Shown here piece after piece: positions 48,843-58,166 of a stretch of 64,000 bases of DNA. The stretch comes from Streptomyces sp. NBC_00390 (GTDB lineage Bacteria; Actinomycetota; Actinomycetes; Streptomycetales; Streptomycetaceae). The translations under genes and the position numbers were made by a program. Under the pieces are notes generated by a model. The model was not told the DNA's origin. It ran no database searches and worked only from the letters and a program-made list of their open reading frames with translations. The stretch spans positions 2,046,001 through 2,110,000 of the forward strand of contig NZ_CP107945.1 of assembly GCF_036057275.1 (NCBI RefSeq), given 5' to 3'. How positions within the stretch are numbered: the stretch's first letter is position 1; each line of letters begins with the position of its first letter.

Positions 48843-50222
48843 TCAGAGCCGTGCCTCGACCCGCATCGGCATGCGCGTCGGCTGGACGAACGCGCCGATC
48901 GCAACCTCCTCGACCTTGCTGCCGGGCATCGCCCGGAATCGCCAGCGCGCGGCGATGGTCGCGATCTGCAGCGTGACCTGTGTGAGCGCGAAGACGTTTC
49001 CCGGGCACTGACGCGCTCCCATGCCGAAGGGCATGTAGGTGTCGTTGGACATGCGTGCCCTGTTCTCCGGCAGCCACCGGTCCGGGTCGAACCGCATCGG
49101 ATCGGGGTGGAACTTCGGATCGCGGTGCACTGCGATGGGGCAGGCGAAAAGCACCACGCCACCGGGGATCTGAACGTCACCGATGGTGGTGGGCTCGGTG
49201 ATCTGCCGAAGTGTCAACCACGGCGAGTACTTCCGCAGGGACTCCGACACCACGCGCTTCGTGACATCGAGCCGCTCCAGATCAGCGAACTCGGCCGGTC
49301 GTCCCTCGGTGAGCACCGTGTCGAGCTCGGCATGCAGCGCCGCCTCCACATCCGGGTTGGCGGCGAGTTCATGGAAGATCCAGGCGAGAGTGGCCGCCGC
49401 CGCCTGGGTGCCGGCGACGAGGAAGTTCAGCAGTTCGTCGTGGACCTGAGTGTCGCTGAGCATGGCGCCTGACTCGTCGTCACGGGCCTGCAGCAGAGCA
49501 CCCAGCAGGTCCCCCGGATCGTGCTCGGGATCGGCGGCCAGCTCGGCTCGCCGACTTGTGATGATCTTGCGAGTCACGGCTTTCAACTCGGCGAGCAGGA
49601 CCTCGAACCGGCGATTGCCGGGCAGCGGCAGCCGGTCGGTCCAGGCAGGACGGGTGCCTCGCTGCACGAGCAGCGTCATCACCGGCGGCAGCAACCGGTG
49701 AATGTGCCGGGCGGTCTCAGTGCCGAGCGTGCCCTGGAACAGCGTCCCCGCCATGGTCCGCACCGCCAGCTCGTGCATCTCCTCGTTGAGCAGGATCTGC
49801 CGGCCGTCCCGCCAGGAGCGCGAGCACTCCGCCCCGTGCCGTGCCATGACCGACGCGTACTGCGCGATGCGGGCCTTGGCGAATGCGGGTGCGATCAGCC
49901 GGCGTTCCTGCCGGTGCTTCTGTCCCTGCAGGACGATCACGCCGTCACCTGTCAGCGCCCTGGTGCGCTCGACCAGGACACCCTGATCGGAGTGTGTGAC
50001 GAAGGCCTTGCGTATCAGTGCGGGCTCGGTCACGACGTACGCGACGTACCCGCCGATCCTGATTCGCACCAAGGGCCCGAGCGCCGACAACGTCGACAGG
50101 AAGTGGTGCGGGCGCCGTGCGAGGCGCAGCGCGTGGCCGAGCAACGGCAGGCCGCCCGGCGCGGTGGGAGCGCTGCGCGCGGCCTGTCGTTCGTTGATTG
50201 TCGTCACAGTGCAGATCTCCAT
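48843..50222 (-). CDS. Cytochrome P450 with altered I-helix (cluster B)
   Basis: A 459-aa P450, long for a bacterial one. Heme loop PFGMGARQCPGN with thiolate Cys406; ExxR in SESLR (327-330); PERF-like FDPDRWLP. The I-helix reads FLVAGTQAAAATLAW: Gln273-Ala274 replace the usual acid-alcohol pair (E/D-T) that protonates bound oxygen, so the oxygen chemistry may differ or a substrate group may help. Likely tailors the isoprenoid or aromatic part. No ferredoxin gene is nearby. Start ATG 50222; GTG 50207 is also possible. Confidence 0.88.
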   Translation of the reverse strand: MEICTVTTINERQAARSAPTAPGGLPLLGHALRLARRPHHFLSTLSALGPLVRIRIGGYVAYVVTEPALIRKAFVTHSDQGVLVERTRALTGDGVIVLQGQKHRQERRLIAPAFAKARIAQYASVMARHGAECSRSWRDGRQILLNEEMHELAVRTMAGTLFQGTLGTETARHIHRLLPPVMTLLVQRGTRPAWTDRLPLPGNRRFEVLLAELKAVTRKIITSRRAELAADPEHDPGDLLGALLQARDDESGAMLSDTQVHDELLNFLVAGTQAAAATLAWIFHELAANPDVEAALHAELDTVLTEGRPAEFADLERLDVTKRVVSESLRKYSPWLTLRQITEPTTIGDVQIPGGVVLFACPIAVHRDPKFHPDPMRFDPDRWLPENRARMSNDTYMPFGMGARQCPGNVFALTQVTLQIATIAARWRFRAMPGSKVEEVAIGAFVQPTRMPMRVEARL

Positions 50223-50293
50223 CCCAGGGGCACCTGATCACGCCGCTACCGCGCCTGCGGCCGGCACCGGTTGCGGATGCCGGCCGCGTCCCC

Positions 50294-51250
50294 TCACGAC
50301 AGGAGAATCGCCGCGGTCAAACCGAGCATCCCGACATCGATGCACCGGAAACCGAATTTCATGGCCTTCCGAACGTGGCCTTTGACGATGCCCTGGTAGT
50401 GCTGCACTGCCTGCATCACGACGACCGGCAGCAGCAGCAGCGCGGTCAACGGGTGCAGGTCGCCCACCGTGAACAGGAGCACCGTGAGCACGATGCTGTA
50501 GCCGTACAGGATCCAGATGGCACCCTGGAAGTTCCGCGGACTCAACACCACCGCGAGAGTCCGGCGGTTGGCAGCCCCGTCTCCGACGCGGTCGGCCATG
50601 TTGCCGTACGAGACCGGCATCAGGAACCAACTGCCGGTGAGCAGCCCGATCAGGACCACGGTGCTGGTCACGGTGTGCGCGATCATCAGATACGGGATGA
50701 TCGTGACGACGACGGTGAGGCCGGAGATGAAAAGCTCCAGCCCGCCGGGAACGTAACTGAACTTCAGCCCGCCGGAGTACTGCAGCGCAATGCCGATCAC
50801 GACTGCCCATATCGCCAGCGCCGGCAGGACATCGACTCCCAACGACAGCGCCGTGGTGACGACGGCGATGGTGGCGACAGTGACGACGGTGACGACGAAC
50901 GCGAGCGCCTGCCGCACCGACAGCACGCCCGCGACCAAGGGCTTGCGAATCATGTCCGGATAGTCGGCCGCACCGTAGTTCGCTATGTCGCAACCGTCCC
51001 GGAAGCCCATGATGTCGTCCATGGCGCATGCCGAACTCTGAATCGACAGCAACAGCAACGGAACCAGCAGCAGCGCAGTCGTCGCACCGTGCAGGGACAC
51101 CGAATCGGAGTACAGCAGCGCCAGAAGAACGATCCAGTGGTACAACCGATGGTAGACACGCAGCTTTCCGAGCTGCACATAGGCCGTCCATTTCGGCGCC
51201 GGCCGGGCAGAGTTCGCTGTTTCGGCAGAGACAGTCACTACACCACTCAC
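50294..51250 (-). CDS. UbiA-superfamily prenyltransferase or terpene cyclase (cluster B)
   Basis: A 318-aa protein with about nine membrane helices. The second Asp motif is intact: NMADRVGD (Asp220, Asp224). The first is divergent: instead of NDxxDxxxD it reads DDIMGFRDGCD (Asp78, 79, 85, 88), lacking the Asn and the middle Asp. UbiA enzymes bind Mg-prenyl diphosphate between these motifs and prenylate an aromatic acceptor; a few members cyclise GGPP instead. Either is possible here. Its start overlaps the stop of the ligase gene (51247-51250). Natural partner: the polyprenyl synthase at 43916. Confidence 0.85.
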   Translation of the reverse strand: MSGVVTVSAETANSARPAPKWTAYVQLGKLRVYHRLYHWIVLLALLYSDSVSLHGATTALLLVPLLLLSIQSSACAMDDIMGFRDGCDIANYGAADYPDMIRKPLVAGVLSVRQALAFVVTVVTVATIAVVTTALSLGVDVLPALAIWAVVIGIALQYSGGLKFSYVPGGLELFISGLTVVVTIIPYLMIAHTVTSTVVLIGLLTGSWFLMPVSYGNMADRVGDGAANRRTLAVVLSPRNFQGAIWILYGYSIVLTVLLFTVGDLHPLTALLLLPVVVMQAVQHYQGIVKGHVRKAMKFGFRCIDVGMLGLTAAILLS

Positions 51251-52806
51251 TTCGGGCTTGCAGGAGATCCGGAACCTTCGGCGATGCGGGCAGCAAGCAC
51301 CGAGCGACGGATCTTCCCCGTCGCTGTCTTCGGCAGACTCGCGAAATCAACCACTACGGGCGAGTCGAATCCCGGCAGATCCACAACCGCTTCCCGCCAC
51401 GCGTCTGCGTCGAACCCACCCTCCCGGACCGCCGCTACCGGCACGATCCGGCCGTGCTGCTCGAGCACGACGACCTCGAGCAGCCACGGCATCCGTTCCA
51501 GCAACAGGTCTTCCACGGCGATCGAGCTCGGTACCGTACTCACACGGTCCACTTGGCGATCGATCAGCGTGAGCCGGCCGAACCGGTCCTTCTCACCCCA
51601 GTCACCGGTGTCCCACCAGCCGCCTTCGCTACGGCCGGCACGCGCGGCCTCAGGTCGGTTGATGTAGGTGGAGAAGAGCGCCTTGGTGCGCACCTGAATG
51701 CGCCCGGGCGTACCTGCGGGTACCTGGGCTCCGTCGGCATCGACGATCCGGATCTTCGTGACACCGGGAACTCCTCGGCCCACGGGGTGGCCCTTCATCC
51801 TGCGGCCGAGCTCGTGCTGCTTGCTGCTCCCGCCGATCCCCTTGAGATGTGTGCGAGCCGATATGGCGCCCAACTCCGACTGGCCGTACAGCTCGAAGAA
51901 GAGAGCGAACTTTCGGCCGCTGCCACGCAGGAAGCGCTGGACCGTGGCCGGATGCAGCACATCGAACGTGGCGTAGAACCATCTGACAGATCGGAACACG
52001 CCCGCGTCGGCCAGGTCCTCCCACAGCATGTACGTGTTCGGAACCGTCTCCAGAAACGTAGGGCGCCGCTGCTGGACGATTCGGCTGACCGTCGCCGGGT
52101 CCGTGGCCGCCAGCAGAATCAGCGGAGAGTTCCGTCGCAGCGAGAACAACAGGGCGACAACCGTGGCGCCGTGAGAGGGCGACAGGGCGAAGACGGCGTA
52201 GCCCTTCATACGGAACACGCGGTGCCCCAGCGCACGCAGATGGCCGTGGTAGTCGATCACCGCTCTCGTGTACTGGACGAGCTTCGGCACGCCGGTCGTT
52301 CCCGACGTGTGCGTGACCACGTACGGTGCCGTGTCCGGCAGCTCCACGGCAGGGGTCGTACGGGGAGACACGGTCGCCATCCGCTCGGTCAGCACCGACC
52401 AGTCGTCGACCCGCCGGCCGTCCCCGACAGCGGCATACTGCGCGACACGGGCGGTCGTGGTGATCACCCGGTCGACGCCTGTGGTCGGTGCCAGCATCTC
52501 CCCGACGGTCTCGGCGTCCAGAGTCGGGCTGATCAGGATCGGCACCGCGCCCACCGCGGACAGACCGGAGATCAGCACCAGCACGTCCACAACGGAGTCG
52601 AGCCACAACACGCATCGGTCGCCGACGCCGACACCTTCGGACTCGAGCAGCGTCGCCGCCCGTGCCGCCGCATCGGCAATGGCGCTCGGGGCGATCTCGT
52701 CGTCCTGCACCGCCACTGCGATCGGCTGATGATCGACGATCCACGGCTCCGCGTCCCGCCGCGCTGCCATCAGCTCGTCGTAGAGCAGACGGTGATTGCG
52801 CGCCAT
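51247..52806 (-). CDS. AMP-forming ligase 1 (cluster B)
   Basis: A 519-aa ANL-family enzyme: A3 THTSGTTGVPKLVQYT, A5 ELYGQSELGAI, A7 WWDTGDWGEKDRFGRLTLIDR, catalytic Lys in LPKTATGKIRR. The C-terminal domain is short. It resembles acyl- or aryl-CoA ligases more than NRPS domains. Candidate substrates are anthranilate or a terpenoid acid. ATG 52806 is preceded by GGAGG; the frame upstream is not coding-like. Overlaps the UbiA start. Confidence 0.83.
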   Translation of the reverse strand: MARNHRLLYDELMAARRDAEPWIVDHQPIAVAVQDDEIAPSAIADAAARAATLLESEGVGVGDRCVLWLDSVVDVLVLISGLSAVGAVPILISPTLDAETVGEMLAPTTGVDRVITTTARVAQYAAVGDGRRVDDWSVLTERMATVSPRTTPAVELPDTAPYVVTHTSGTTGVPKLVQYTRAVIDYHGHLRALGHRVFRMKGYAVFALSPSHGATVVALLFSLRRNSPLILLAATDPATVSRIVQQRRPTFLETVPNTYMLWEDLADAGVFRSVRWFYATFDVLHPATVQRFLRGSGRKFALFFELYGQSELGAISARTHLKGIGGSSKQHELGRRMKGHPVGRGVPGVTKIRIVDADGAQVPAGTPGRIQVRTKALFSTYINRPEAARAGRSEGGWWDTGDWGEKDRFGRLTLIDRQVDRVSTVPSSIAVEDLLLERMPWLLEVVVLEQHGRIVPVAAVREGGFDADAWREAVVDLPGFDSPVVVDFASLPKTATGKIRRSVLAARIAEGSGSPASPK

Positions 52807-52957
52807 TGTGCCTCCGTTGCTTCGTTGTTCTTGAAGTCCACAGTTCCGGGGAGAACGGTGATCGGTGATCCTGCCCAGCCATTCGGCGCCGGCCGTGCCG
52901 CCGGTACCGGATGCGGGTCCCGTCAGGGCGTCAGCGAGCTCGTACTCCTGCGGACGC

Positions 52958-53698
52958 TCAGTTCTTGCGGCCGCGAACCCACTGGAACGAGCCCTTCTGA
53001 CGGACTTCGACGTCCGTGAGCCCGTTCGCGGCAAACATGCCGGGGAGTTCGTCGTCGTCGAAGTAATGGGCTCCACCGCCCGGCAGCGCCGACATGAGCT
53101 TTGCCGGACCGTGCTTGGTGCTGGGGATCATCACGGTGAGGACGCCGCCGGGCCGCAGCACGCGGACCATCTCCGCGAGCGCGGCAGCGCGGTCCGGGAC
53201 CAGCTGCAGCACAGCGGTCGAGGCCACGCCGTCGACGCAGCCGTCGTCGAAGGGCAACCGGCCGGCGTCGGCCAGCAGGAATCCGACCCGAGGATCGGTG
53301 CATGCCTTGGCCGCACGGGCCAGCATCGGCGCGGAGATGTCCGCGCCCAGCACGACGACGTCCGGTCCGGCTCTTTCCGCCAGGACATGGGTGACATGCC
53401 CGAGCCCCGACCCGACATCGAGGATCACGCCCTCGGACGGCAGCACCAGCCACTCGGCCGGAGTCCGGGACCCCCTCAGTACCCCCCGAATCAGCGCCTG
53501 GGCGAATCGATAGAGACCCGCGCCGGCCTTGGAGGCCCAGAGCGCCTGGATTCCTTTGCTGTCCGCGCCGGCGATGCCGTCGGGTCGAGGCCGGAGGGTG
53601 TCGAGGTAGCCGTCCTGGACGACCGGGTCGATCCCCCGTACGGCGAGCAGCTCGGTCGCGCGTCGCAGTGCGGGGGAAAGATCGGTTTGCACAGTCAT
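52958..53698 (-). CDS. SAM-dependent methyltransferase (UbiE/class I, cluster B)
   Basis: A 246-aa class I methyltransferase: motif I VILDVGSGLGHVTHVLAE, then VVLGADISAPMLARA, FLLADAGRLPFDDGCVDGVAS, and LRPGGVLTVMIPS. The first 85 residues are helical. Targets of this fold include C, N and O. ATG 53698 overlaps the stop of ligase 2 (53695-53698). It may methylate the aromatic unit or a terpenoid oxygen. Confidence 0.85.
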   Translation of the reverse strand: MTVQTDLSPALRRATELLAVRGIDPVVQDGYLDTLRPRPDGIAGADSKGIQALWASKAGAGLYRFAQALIRGVLRGSRTPAEWLVLPSEGVILDVGSGLGHVTHVLAERAGPDVVVLGADISAPMLARAAKACTDPRVGFLLADAGRLPFDDGCVDGVASTAVLQLVPDRAAALAEMVRVLRPGGVLTVMIPSTKHGPAKLMSALPGGGAHYFDDDELPGMFAANGLTDVEVRQKGSFQWVRGRKN

Positions 53699-55239
53699 GA
53701 CGCCACTGCCGAGGAGAGGGCTGCCCGGTCGATCTTGCCGATCTTCGTCCGCGGGACGGCGTCCACGATCCACAGCCGGTCCGGCATCTTGTGCCGCGCA
53801 AGTGAATGGCGCAGGCCGGACTTCAGTCCCTCCAGATCGATCGGGTCGTCGGGATCGGCCGGAACCACACAGGCGCCGATCGCCTCACCGAGCACCTCGT
53901 CGGGGACCGGGAAGATCGCGGCGTCGGCCACGGCCGGCAACGCCCCCAGCGCCGTCTCGACCTCGACGCACGAAACCTTCAGACCACCCCGGTTGACGAG
54001 CTCCTTCGTCCGGCCGCGTACGTGCAGCCGGCCCTCGTCATCGATGATCCCGAGGTCACCGGTGTGGTACCACCCGTCGACAGCCACACTCTCCTGCCCC
54101 CAGTAACGCACCGGGACCTTCGCGCGGTACACGATCTCGCCGAGCACGCCGCCGGCCACGGCTCCCGTACCGTCGAGCGCGACGATCTCAGCGTGTCCGT
54201 CGGCCGGAGTACCCTCCGGCCCGTCCATCGGCCGACGGCCGACCGAACCGGCCTCGATGTCCGCGCGGTCGGTGGTGAAGGTGTAGAAGCCCTCCGAGCA
54301 GCCGTAGATGAACAGCATCTCGACACCGAGAACGGTGTACACCTGCTCCAACAGCGCCGCGGGCAGCGGCGATGCGGCCGAGACCGCCCACCCCAGCGAG
54401 GACACGTCATGGCGCTCGCCGTCCAGTCGGTCGAGCATCATCCGGAGATGGGCCGGGGTCCCGGGAAGCACCGTGACCTTTTCGGCCGTCACCAGATCCA
54501 ACGCGCCGCTCGGCGAGAACCTGTCCATGACGACCAGGCGGCCGCCACTGGCCAGTGCCATCAGTGTCATCTTCAAGCCGAAGCCGTGGGCCATCGGCGG
54601 ATAGAGCAGCCATACGTCGTCGCTGTCGGGCTGCATCGCCTCCAGGAAGGCCGCGGTCTTGGACCAGAGTGCCCGGTAGGTCTCGACCACCAGCTTCGGC
54701 CGGCCGGTCGTGCCGGAAGTCATCAGCAGCAGCGCGATCCCGAGATCGTCGATGCGGGTGTAGTCGCGGTCCGTCTCCCGCGGGGCGGCGGTGCCGTCCA
54801 GCAGGTCGTCGAATTGCGTTCCCACCGGCTCATCGGTGCCGTGCACGATCGCGTGAATCTTCGGAAACGCCTCACGCACCGCGTGCAACGGCTCCATGGC
54901 GTCCTCGGCCCCGGCCCGAGGCTGGTACAGCAGGGCGACAGCGTCGGTGCGGTCGACCAGCGACACCAGTTCGGGTCCGGTCAGATCGTGGTCGACACCG
55001 ACGAACGCGATCCCCGATATCCACGCGGCCATCATGGATATCAGGTATTCCGGGGAATTGGGGAGCTGGCAGACCACACGGTCCTCGGCCTGGATCCCGA
55101 GCGTCCGATAGGCCTCCGCCATCCGCTCGACACGATTCCAGAGCTCACCGTAGGTCAGGGACTGTCCCCGGAAGGTGAGGGCAGCCTGGTCGGGCCGCTC
55201 CTTGCATGCGGCGTGCAGTGTCGCAATCAGTTCGTTCAC
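53695..55239 (-). CDS. AMP-forming ligase 2 (cluster B)
   Basis: A 514-aa ANL enzyme: TFRGQSLTYGELWNRVERMA, A3 MTSGTTGRPKLVVE, A5 IYGCSEGFYTF, A7-A8 GWYHTGDLGIIDDEGRLHVRGRTKELVNRGGLKVSCVEVE, Lys in RTKIGKIDRAAL. Canonical and probably active. Together with ligase 1 it gives cluster B two acid-activating enzymes, fitting two acids (aromatic and terpenoid) or two steps. Starts 47 bp downstream of the CoA-transferase stop. Confidence 0.85.
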   Translation of the reverse strand: MNELIATLHAACKERPDQAALTFRGQSLTYGELWNRVERMAEAYRTLGIQAEDRVVCQLPNSPEYLISMMAAWISGIAFVGVDHDLTGPELVSLVDRTDAVALLYQPRAGAEDAMEPLHAVREAFPKIHAIVHGTDEPVGTQFDDLLDGTAAPRETDRDYTRIDDLGIALLLMTSGTTGRPKLVVETYRALWSKTAAFLEAMQPDSDDVWLLYPPMAHGFGLKMTLMALASGGRLVVMDRFSPSGALDLVTAEKVTVLPGTPAHLRMMLDRLDGERHDVSSLGWAVSAASPLPAALLEQVYTVLGVEMLFIYGCSEGFYTFTTDRADIEAGSVGRRPMDGPEGTPADGHAEIVALDGTGAVAGGVLGEIVYRAKVPVRYWGQESVAVDGWYHTGDLGIIDDEGRLHVRGRTKELVNRGGLKVSCVEVETALGALPAVADAAIFPVPDEVLGEAIGACVVPADPDDPIDLEGLKSGLRHSLARHKMPDRLWIVDAVPRTKIGKIDRAALSSAVAS

Positions 55240-55286
55240 AGGTTGTTCCTCGATATCGATGTGACTCAGTCACCGACTGACGTCGG

Positions 55287-57032
55287 TCACTCGAACACCC
55301 ACGGCGCTACCGGTGCTTGCCCGCCGCCCTCGAAGGGCTCGAACAGCGGGGCAAGACGTTCGTCATGAACCAGCGCATCCACATCACAGCGGACCTCGGC
55401 AGCGGGAACACCGGCCTCGGCCAGTGCCTTCTCCCAGTGCGCTGCCGGAGCCTCACGCAACCGCTCCGCCAGTGCCTTGTCGCTCTCGTCGTGAAGCGGC
55501 ATCCCCAGCGCTTCGCCCAGGCTCCGGCGGGCAGCACCATCGGCGACGGTGATCGCCAGGTAGCCGTCGGCGGTTTCCAGCGGCTCGTCCAGGAGGTGCC
55601 ATTCCGGACGCCCGTCTGTTCGCCGCGACGAGCCGTGATCGGATGTGACCTGGGACTGCAGGGCCATCGAGCCGCACAGCAGCGAGGTCTCGGACTTCCA
55701 ACCGTGATCCCGGCGCTCTCGCTGAAGGAGGCCTGCCAGGACTCCTTCACAGGCCACCAGGGCACCGAAGATGTCGCAGAGCAACACCCGGGTCGTTCGC
55801 GGCCGTTCGAGTACGGGCGTGTTCGTGTCGGCCAACCCCGTGTAGGCCTGGACCATGAACTCTGTACCGAGCACATGGTCCCGGTCGGCCAGAGGGGCCC
55901 ACCCGGACGCTTCGGCGAAAACCAGTCCCGGCCGGATGCCCGCCAGTTCTTCCGCGCTGAGCCCCCACTCCTCGGCCTTACCGGGGCGCCAGTTGTGGAG
56001 GAACACATCGGATTCCGCGATCATGTCGCGTAGTTGGTCACGGCCTTCCGGGCGCGCGACGTTGACAGGCACTCGTGCCTTACCGCGGTGGTAGTAGGCG
56101 CCCATGCCGCCGATGTCCCCCTGCGGCGGTTCGATCCAGGTGACCTCGGCACCGAGCATGCGGAGCAAGAGGCCGGCCAGCGGACCCTGGACGCGGGTAG
56201 TGGCCTCCACGACACGAATACCGCTCAGTGGCAGGGGCTTTGAATCACCTGCCCGGCTCGCATGTTCCGGAGCAGAAGGGCCCCGGCCATGTCCGGCCAA
56301 CGGCGTCAGCACGGGATGACCGGCCGACCAACCAGGTTCGGCAGACATCTCCGCATAGGTCCGCAACGGCGACAGACTCACTCGGAACTCGTCAGCTGCC
56401 GCGAGCACTTGAGACCACCGTGCGGACGACGCTGCGATGTGCAGGCCGGCAGGAAGTACGCAGTGCCCCTTGACGTATCGATACTGAAAGATGGTCCACG
56501 ACCGGCCCAGAAGAGCGTCGTCCACGCCCAGGCTCCGCCAGAAGCCGGCCCACCGCTCGGGATCGAACGTATCGATTTCGAATGGCCGACCGTCCGCGCT
56601 GGCGAACGGCGGCGGCGAACCATTGCCGCGTATCGACGGCGCCCAGCTCTCTTCTGACGTTGCCTCACCGATGTACTGGCCGGCGAGAAGTGTTGCCGCC
56701 TGAAGCACGGACGTCCGTACCGTCTCGATGCCTATTCCACGAGAACGGCCGATCTCGGCCGCCAAAGCACCGTGACCCGCGAGCAGACCGCTTGCAGCGG
56801 ACGCCACATCCAGACCGAAACGGCGAGGCCGGCCGGTTTCTGCGCCATTTACGAACATCAGCCCAGAAAGCGCCTGCACCACGGCTTCACTTCCTGGATC
56901 TGCCGAAGGGATCCGCGATCCGCCGTACCACGATATATCCACATTCTCCGGCATCGGAGTCGCCGATTTCCCTGAAGAATCTGCCGACCAGGGTGCAATG
57001 CGAATACCGAACACCTCGCGGGCGAGGTTCAT
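55287..57032 (-). CDS. Two-lobed class III CoA transferase (cluster B)
   Basis: A 581-aa paralogue of the protein at 23485-25266. The C-terminal half carries SGIRVVEATTRVQGPLAGLLLRMLGAEVTWIEPPQGD, RPEGRDQLRDMIAESDVFLHNWRPGKAEEWGLSAEELAG and the later interlock region; the N-terminal half is a diverged lobe. ATG 57032 (MNLAREVFGI) has AAAGGA 8 nt upstream; the frame continues upstream to 57191 but lacks support. It may move CoA to or from an acid made in this pathway. It is first in the long leftward operon. Confidence 0.82.
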   Translation of the reverse strand: MNLAREVFGIRIAPWSADSSGKSATPMPENVDISWYGGSRIPSADPGSEAVVQALSGLMFVNGAETGRPRRFGLDVASAASGLLAGHGALAAEIGRSRGIGIETVRTSVLQAATLLAGQYIGEATSEESWAPSIRGNGSPPPFASADGRPFEIDTFDPERWAGFWRSLGVDDALLGRSWTIFQYRYVKGHCVLPAGLHIAASSARWSQVLAAADEFRVSLSPLRTYAEMSAEPGWSAGHPVLTPLAGHGRGPSAPEHASRAGDSKPLPLSGIRVVEATTRVQGPLAGLLLRMLGAEVTWIEPPQGDIGGMGAYYHRGKARVPVNVARPEGRDQLRDMIAESDVFLHNWRPGKAEEWGLSAEELAGIRPGLVFAEASGWAPLADRDHVLGTEFMVQAYTGLADTNTPVLERPRTTRVLLCDIFGALVACEGVLAGLLQRERRDHGWKSETSLLCGSMALQSQVTSDHGSSRRTDGRPEWHLLDEPLETADGYLAITVADGAARRSLGEALGMPLHDESDKALAERLREAPAAHWEKALAEAGVPAAEVRCDVDALVHDERLAPLFEPFEGGGQAPVAPWVFE

Positions 57033-57227
57033 CTCATTCATCCTTTGATAATCGAAGACACGACTACCCTGCGCCTCAAGGAGGTAATGTTCGACCCCAC
57101 CTTTGAACAGCTCATCAACTGAAATCACGTTAGCAGGAGCGGTGAAAACGGGGAGCCGATACAAGTCGCAAGGATGACTGGGTGGGGCCATGGCCGCTTT
57201 GGGCCAGTCACGAGGCCGTGTACGTGT
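57033..57227. promoter_or_regulatory. Promoter region of the long cluster B operon
   Basis: 195 bp between the start of the CoA-transferase gene and the stop of the kynurenine formamidase gene, both leftward. It is locally AT-rich near 57040-57130 and is the likely promoter site for the genes down to 46623. No clear operator. Confidence 0.4.
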
Positions 57228-58070
57228 TCACAGACCCATGTGGGTCAGCACGGCATCGCCCAGCGCGGTACCGCGGCACGCGAGGTCGAACGGCAGGTCG
57301 AAGTGGTCACGTCCAGCCACTCGCAGGTCGACGGGCTGCAGGCCGTGGCGACTCAACTCGTTCACGAAGTCGACGTGCTGCCTGGCGTATTCGGCCGTCT
57401 CAGCGGCCCCCCGCGCGACGATGGCCTTCGGCGTCGCGAGAGGGAGGTGCCGGATGGGGCTGTAGGCGGTCGCCACGGATCCATCCATGCGCACCTTGTC
57501 GTTGACGTAGCTCAACCGCACCGGCTCGAGGTCGTAGACGCCGCTGAGGAGCACTGCCCCGGCGACGTCGCACGGATCCTCCGTGCCGGCACACAGCGCC
57601 ATCGCCACAAGGTGCGCTCCCGCGGAACTGCCGCCTGCGAAAATGAGGTCGGGGCGGGTCCCCAGGTCTGCGGCATGGGACCCTGTCCACCGCAGGGCCC
57701 GGCGTACCGACGCGACCATTGAACCGATGCCGTGTTCCGGTGCGAGTCCGTAGCCGACGGCGATGAATCCCGCACCCTGCTCCACCAGGTCCCTGGCAGG
57801 GAACGCGGAGTCCTCCTTGCTCATCTCTTGCCAGTGACCACCATGTACGAAAACGAAGAGCGGGGACTGGGGACGTCGCGGAGGATAAAAGTCCAGCAAC
57901 TCCGCCGCACCTGGCCCGTAGCGGACGTCAAGCTGGTGGTCCAGGATTTCCCTGGCCCGGTCGCTGTCCGTCGCATAACGCGTAAGATGTGCGGTAAATT
58001 CTGGTGCGCAAGAACTCGGCGAGTACTCCCGGTCGAGTTCCTTCTGGGTCATTTCACCATAGACAAGCAT
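57228..58070 (-). CDS. Kynurenine formamidase-like alpha/beta hydrolase
   Basis: A 280-aa alpha/beta hydrolase of the kynurenine formamidase class: oxyanion-hole motif FVHGGHWQ (HGGHW 76-80), nucleophile Ser149 in FAGGSSAGAHL, and a final His in AGRDHFDLPFDL. It would hydrolyse N-formylkynurenine to kynurenine and formate. Presence beside kynureninase and tryptophan 2,3-dioxygenase makes the call firm. ATG 58070 has GGAG 7 nt upstream. Divergent from kynureninase across 96 bp. Confidence 0.85.
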   Translation of the reverse strand: MLVYGEMTQKELDREYSPSSCAPEFTAHLTRYATDSDRAREILDHQLDVRYGPGAAELLDFYPPRRPQSPLFVFVHGGHWQEMSKEDSAFPARDLVEQGAGFIAVGYGLAPEHGIGSMVASVRRALRWTGSHAADLGTRPDLIFAGGSSAGAHLVAMALCAGTEDPCDVAGAVLLSGVYDLEPVRLSYVNDKVRMDGSVATAYSPIRHLPLATPKAIVARGAAETAEYARQHVDFVNELSRHGLQPVDLRVAGRDHFDLPFDLACRGTALGDAVLTHMGL

Positions 58071-58166
58071 CTCGTTCTCCAGACTTCGAAAAAGACCCCG
58101 CGTTCCCGCAGGGCGTTATTACAGCGTTAAACTCCCGACGATTCTTCGACTCGAAAGAGGTGCTCC

